Below, piece after piece: positions 63,019 to 64,000 of a stretch of 64,000 nucleotides of DNA (position 1 is the stretch's first letter; every line of letters starts with the position of its first letter). Location: assembly GCA_009829735.1 (NCBI GenBank), contig CM020619.1, forward strand, positions 32,250,685 through 32,314,684. The letters run 5' to 3'. The DNA is from Pyropia yezoensis (lineage: Eukaryota > Rhodophyta > Bangiophyceae > Bangiales > Bangiaceae). A model generated the notes under the pieces. The model worked only from the letters and a program-made list of their open reading frames with translations. It was not told where the DNA came from and did not search any database. The position numbers and the translations under genes are program-made.

Positions 63019-63029
63019 AGGGAGGGAGC
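63019..63029 (+). promoter_or_regulatory. Polypurine tract
   Basis: AGGGAGGGAG just before the 3' LTR start at 63,032 is the expected plus-strand priming site. It lies upstream of the antisense frame's first internal ATG and is not part of the accepted coding region. Confidence 0.65.
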
Positions 63030-63031
63030 TA

Positions 63032-63602
63032 TGTAGCATCCCTGGCCCCGACTTGGCGCCGACCCGGGACTACAACCAGAGGGCACCAGGTGCCAGAACA
63101 CGCCCGCCGTGTGGTGATGGTTGGCGGCCGTGGCCCGTGCCCGGCACTGGGATGCGGTGGACTACGCTATCCACACGTGAGAGAGGGATTGCTGATGGGT
63201 TTTTGCATACTTGTGAGGGACTTGATTTGAGAGAATTTGAGTGTGAGATTAGTGAGTGGGAATAGAATTAGTAGTGATAGTGGCCCCCGACCTGACGAGG
63301 TTAGACTCGGGTCGGGGCCACTCGGGGTTATGGGGGGGCTACCTGGCCAACGTGCCGAGGCTCCCCCAGATGCACGTTAAGAGGGACAGCGAGGCGCCTT
63401 TGGCCCGCGCCCTCAGGAAAGAGACAACTGCGCGTTTGCTTTCCTCTTCCCCGTGTGCACTACCGTGCGTATCTGTTTGCTCTGCGAGCAGGCACGTGAG
63501 GCAACAGGCATACCATTCTCGTAGTTCCCCTTTCTGTGTTACCTGTCCCTTTCCCCCGAGGGATATTGACACGTGTCTGAGAGGATCGAGTTTTATACCA
63601 CA
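63032..63602 (+). repeat. 3' LTR (571 bp)
   Basis: Identical to 50,624-51,194 apart from T at 63,399. Ends ...TTATACCACA, followed by GCGGG. Confidence 0.95.
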
Positions 63603-63607
63603 GCGGG
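63603..63607 (+). repeat. Right target-site duplication GCGGG
   Basis: Repeats 50,619-50,623. One copy is removed when the empty site is considered. Confidence 0.85.
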
Positions 63608-63623
63608 GAAAGATGATGAATAG
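63608..63623 (+). pseudogene. Severed 3' end of the pogo-like transposase
   Basis: These 16 bases complete the codon interrupted at 50,623 and add four more codons (K, D, D, E) before TAG at 63,621-63,623. The transposase therefore originally ended only five codons after the insertion point. Confidence 0.8.
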
Positions 63624-64000
63624 AGCTGGTGAGACGACGTTGTGTTGTGGCGTTTCTCTCGCGGAGACCTGCGTGCAGAGGGTCGCCTTCGATGGACACG
63701 GTTGCAGCAGTTTGTGGTTCGGTGTGCGAGCATGTCCCACCGGTCCGTGTTGTTGTACTTCAAAGAAATGTCATGAACAATTTCTCTGTCAGTTCCACCA
63801 CATTGACCCCAATCTTCACACGTGCCAGAATTGACAGCGTGTGCGACGAGGTGGCCCCTCATCACACAGTCGAATAATCACTGTAGTGCCTGCGGTGGAA
63901 GCACGTCGCCGCGCAGGTGCTGACTTTCATACACATCTGGTTGCGGCCACAACGGCAACTCCTATCAATTGATATACATTAATGACTTCCGTAATTGTCT
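63624..64000. other. 3' flank of the pogo-like element and beyond
   Basis: Non-coding 3' part of the pogo-like element, with a candidate right terminal repeat at 63,858-63,868 (CTCATCACACA), then AT-richer DNA to the window edge. No gene is seen. Confidence 0.45.

Larger units (their letters stand above)
50624..63602 (+). mobile_element. Ty3/Gypsy chromovirus LTR retrotransposon with an antisense ORF
   Basis: This is a complete element: 571-bp LTRs bounded by TG...CA, a 5-bp target duplication, a primer-binding site, gag, pol in the order protease-RT-RNase H-integrase-chromodomain, a minus-strand frame of about 705 codons, and a polypurine tract. As assembled it is 12,979 bp. About 2.83 kb of pol is present twice around a 500-N gap, so the real length is about 9.65 kb. 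The LTRs differ at one base in 571, so insertion was recent. It sits inside the last codons of a pogo-like transposase gene. Its GC is clearly lower than that of host genes. Confidence 0.93.

Noticed and set aside
62848-63039. Upstream ATG at 63,039 as start of the antisense protein
   Set aside because: It lies in the 3' LTR and crosses the polypurine tract. The ATG at 62,847 starts sequence of normal composition.

Overview
The window looks like a nuclear scaffold of a very GC-rich, intron-poor eukaryotic alga. A bangiophyte red alga (Porphyra/Pyropia type) is my best guess. The reasons are long Ala/Gly/Pro-rich reading frames, at most one or two small introns per gene, homopolymer C and G tracts, chloroplast-type leaders, and a FkbM-type transferase plus a sulfotransferase as expected in a maker of sulfated polysaccharides. 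The lineage is an inference; the window holds no rRNA, plastid or other marker gene.

Region 1 (1-42,800) is host DNA with about one gene per 4 kb on both strands. In order: the C-terminal half of a USP9X/USP34-like protein (cut by the left edge), an OSCP1-like gene with one clear intron, a METTL7-like methyltransferase, a lumen-targeted alpha-carbonic-anhydrase-like protein with an altered zinc site, an unrecognised protein with a frame break in a C run, a membrane-anchored FkbM-family methyltransferase (-), two weak hypothetical frames (-), a small alpha-kinase with a zinc-ribbon-like N-terminus (-), a cytosolic-type sulfotransferase (-), an MscS-type channel (+), a plastid-type methyltransferase split by polyalanine (-), and a 6.7 kb intronless ECM29 proteasome-adaptor gene (+). 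Nearly all of these genes carry a C/T-rich tract before the start codon and a G-rich tract after the stop codon, read on the coding strand.

Region 2 (42,800-48,780) has lower GC and few genes. It contains a decayed tyrosine-recombinase gene (about 46.1-48.0 kb).

Region 3 (48,780-64,000) is a nest of mobile elements. A pogo/Tigger-like (CENP-B/DDE_1) transposase gene has been split only a few codons before its stop by a Ty3/Gypsy chromovirus. The retroelement has 571-bp LTRs differing at one base, a GCGGG target duplication, gag, a candidate -1 frameshift site, pol (protease, RT, RNase H, integrase, chromodomain) and a long antisense frame of about 705 codons between pol and the 3' LTR. About 2.83 kb of pol appears twice around a 500-N gap. 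I read this as two unmerged overlapping contig ends, so the real element is about 9.65 kb, not 12.98 kb.

The host genes form no operon or obvious pathway. The transposon nest is the part that works as one unit.
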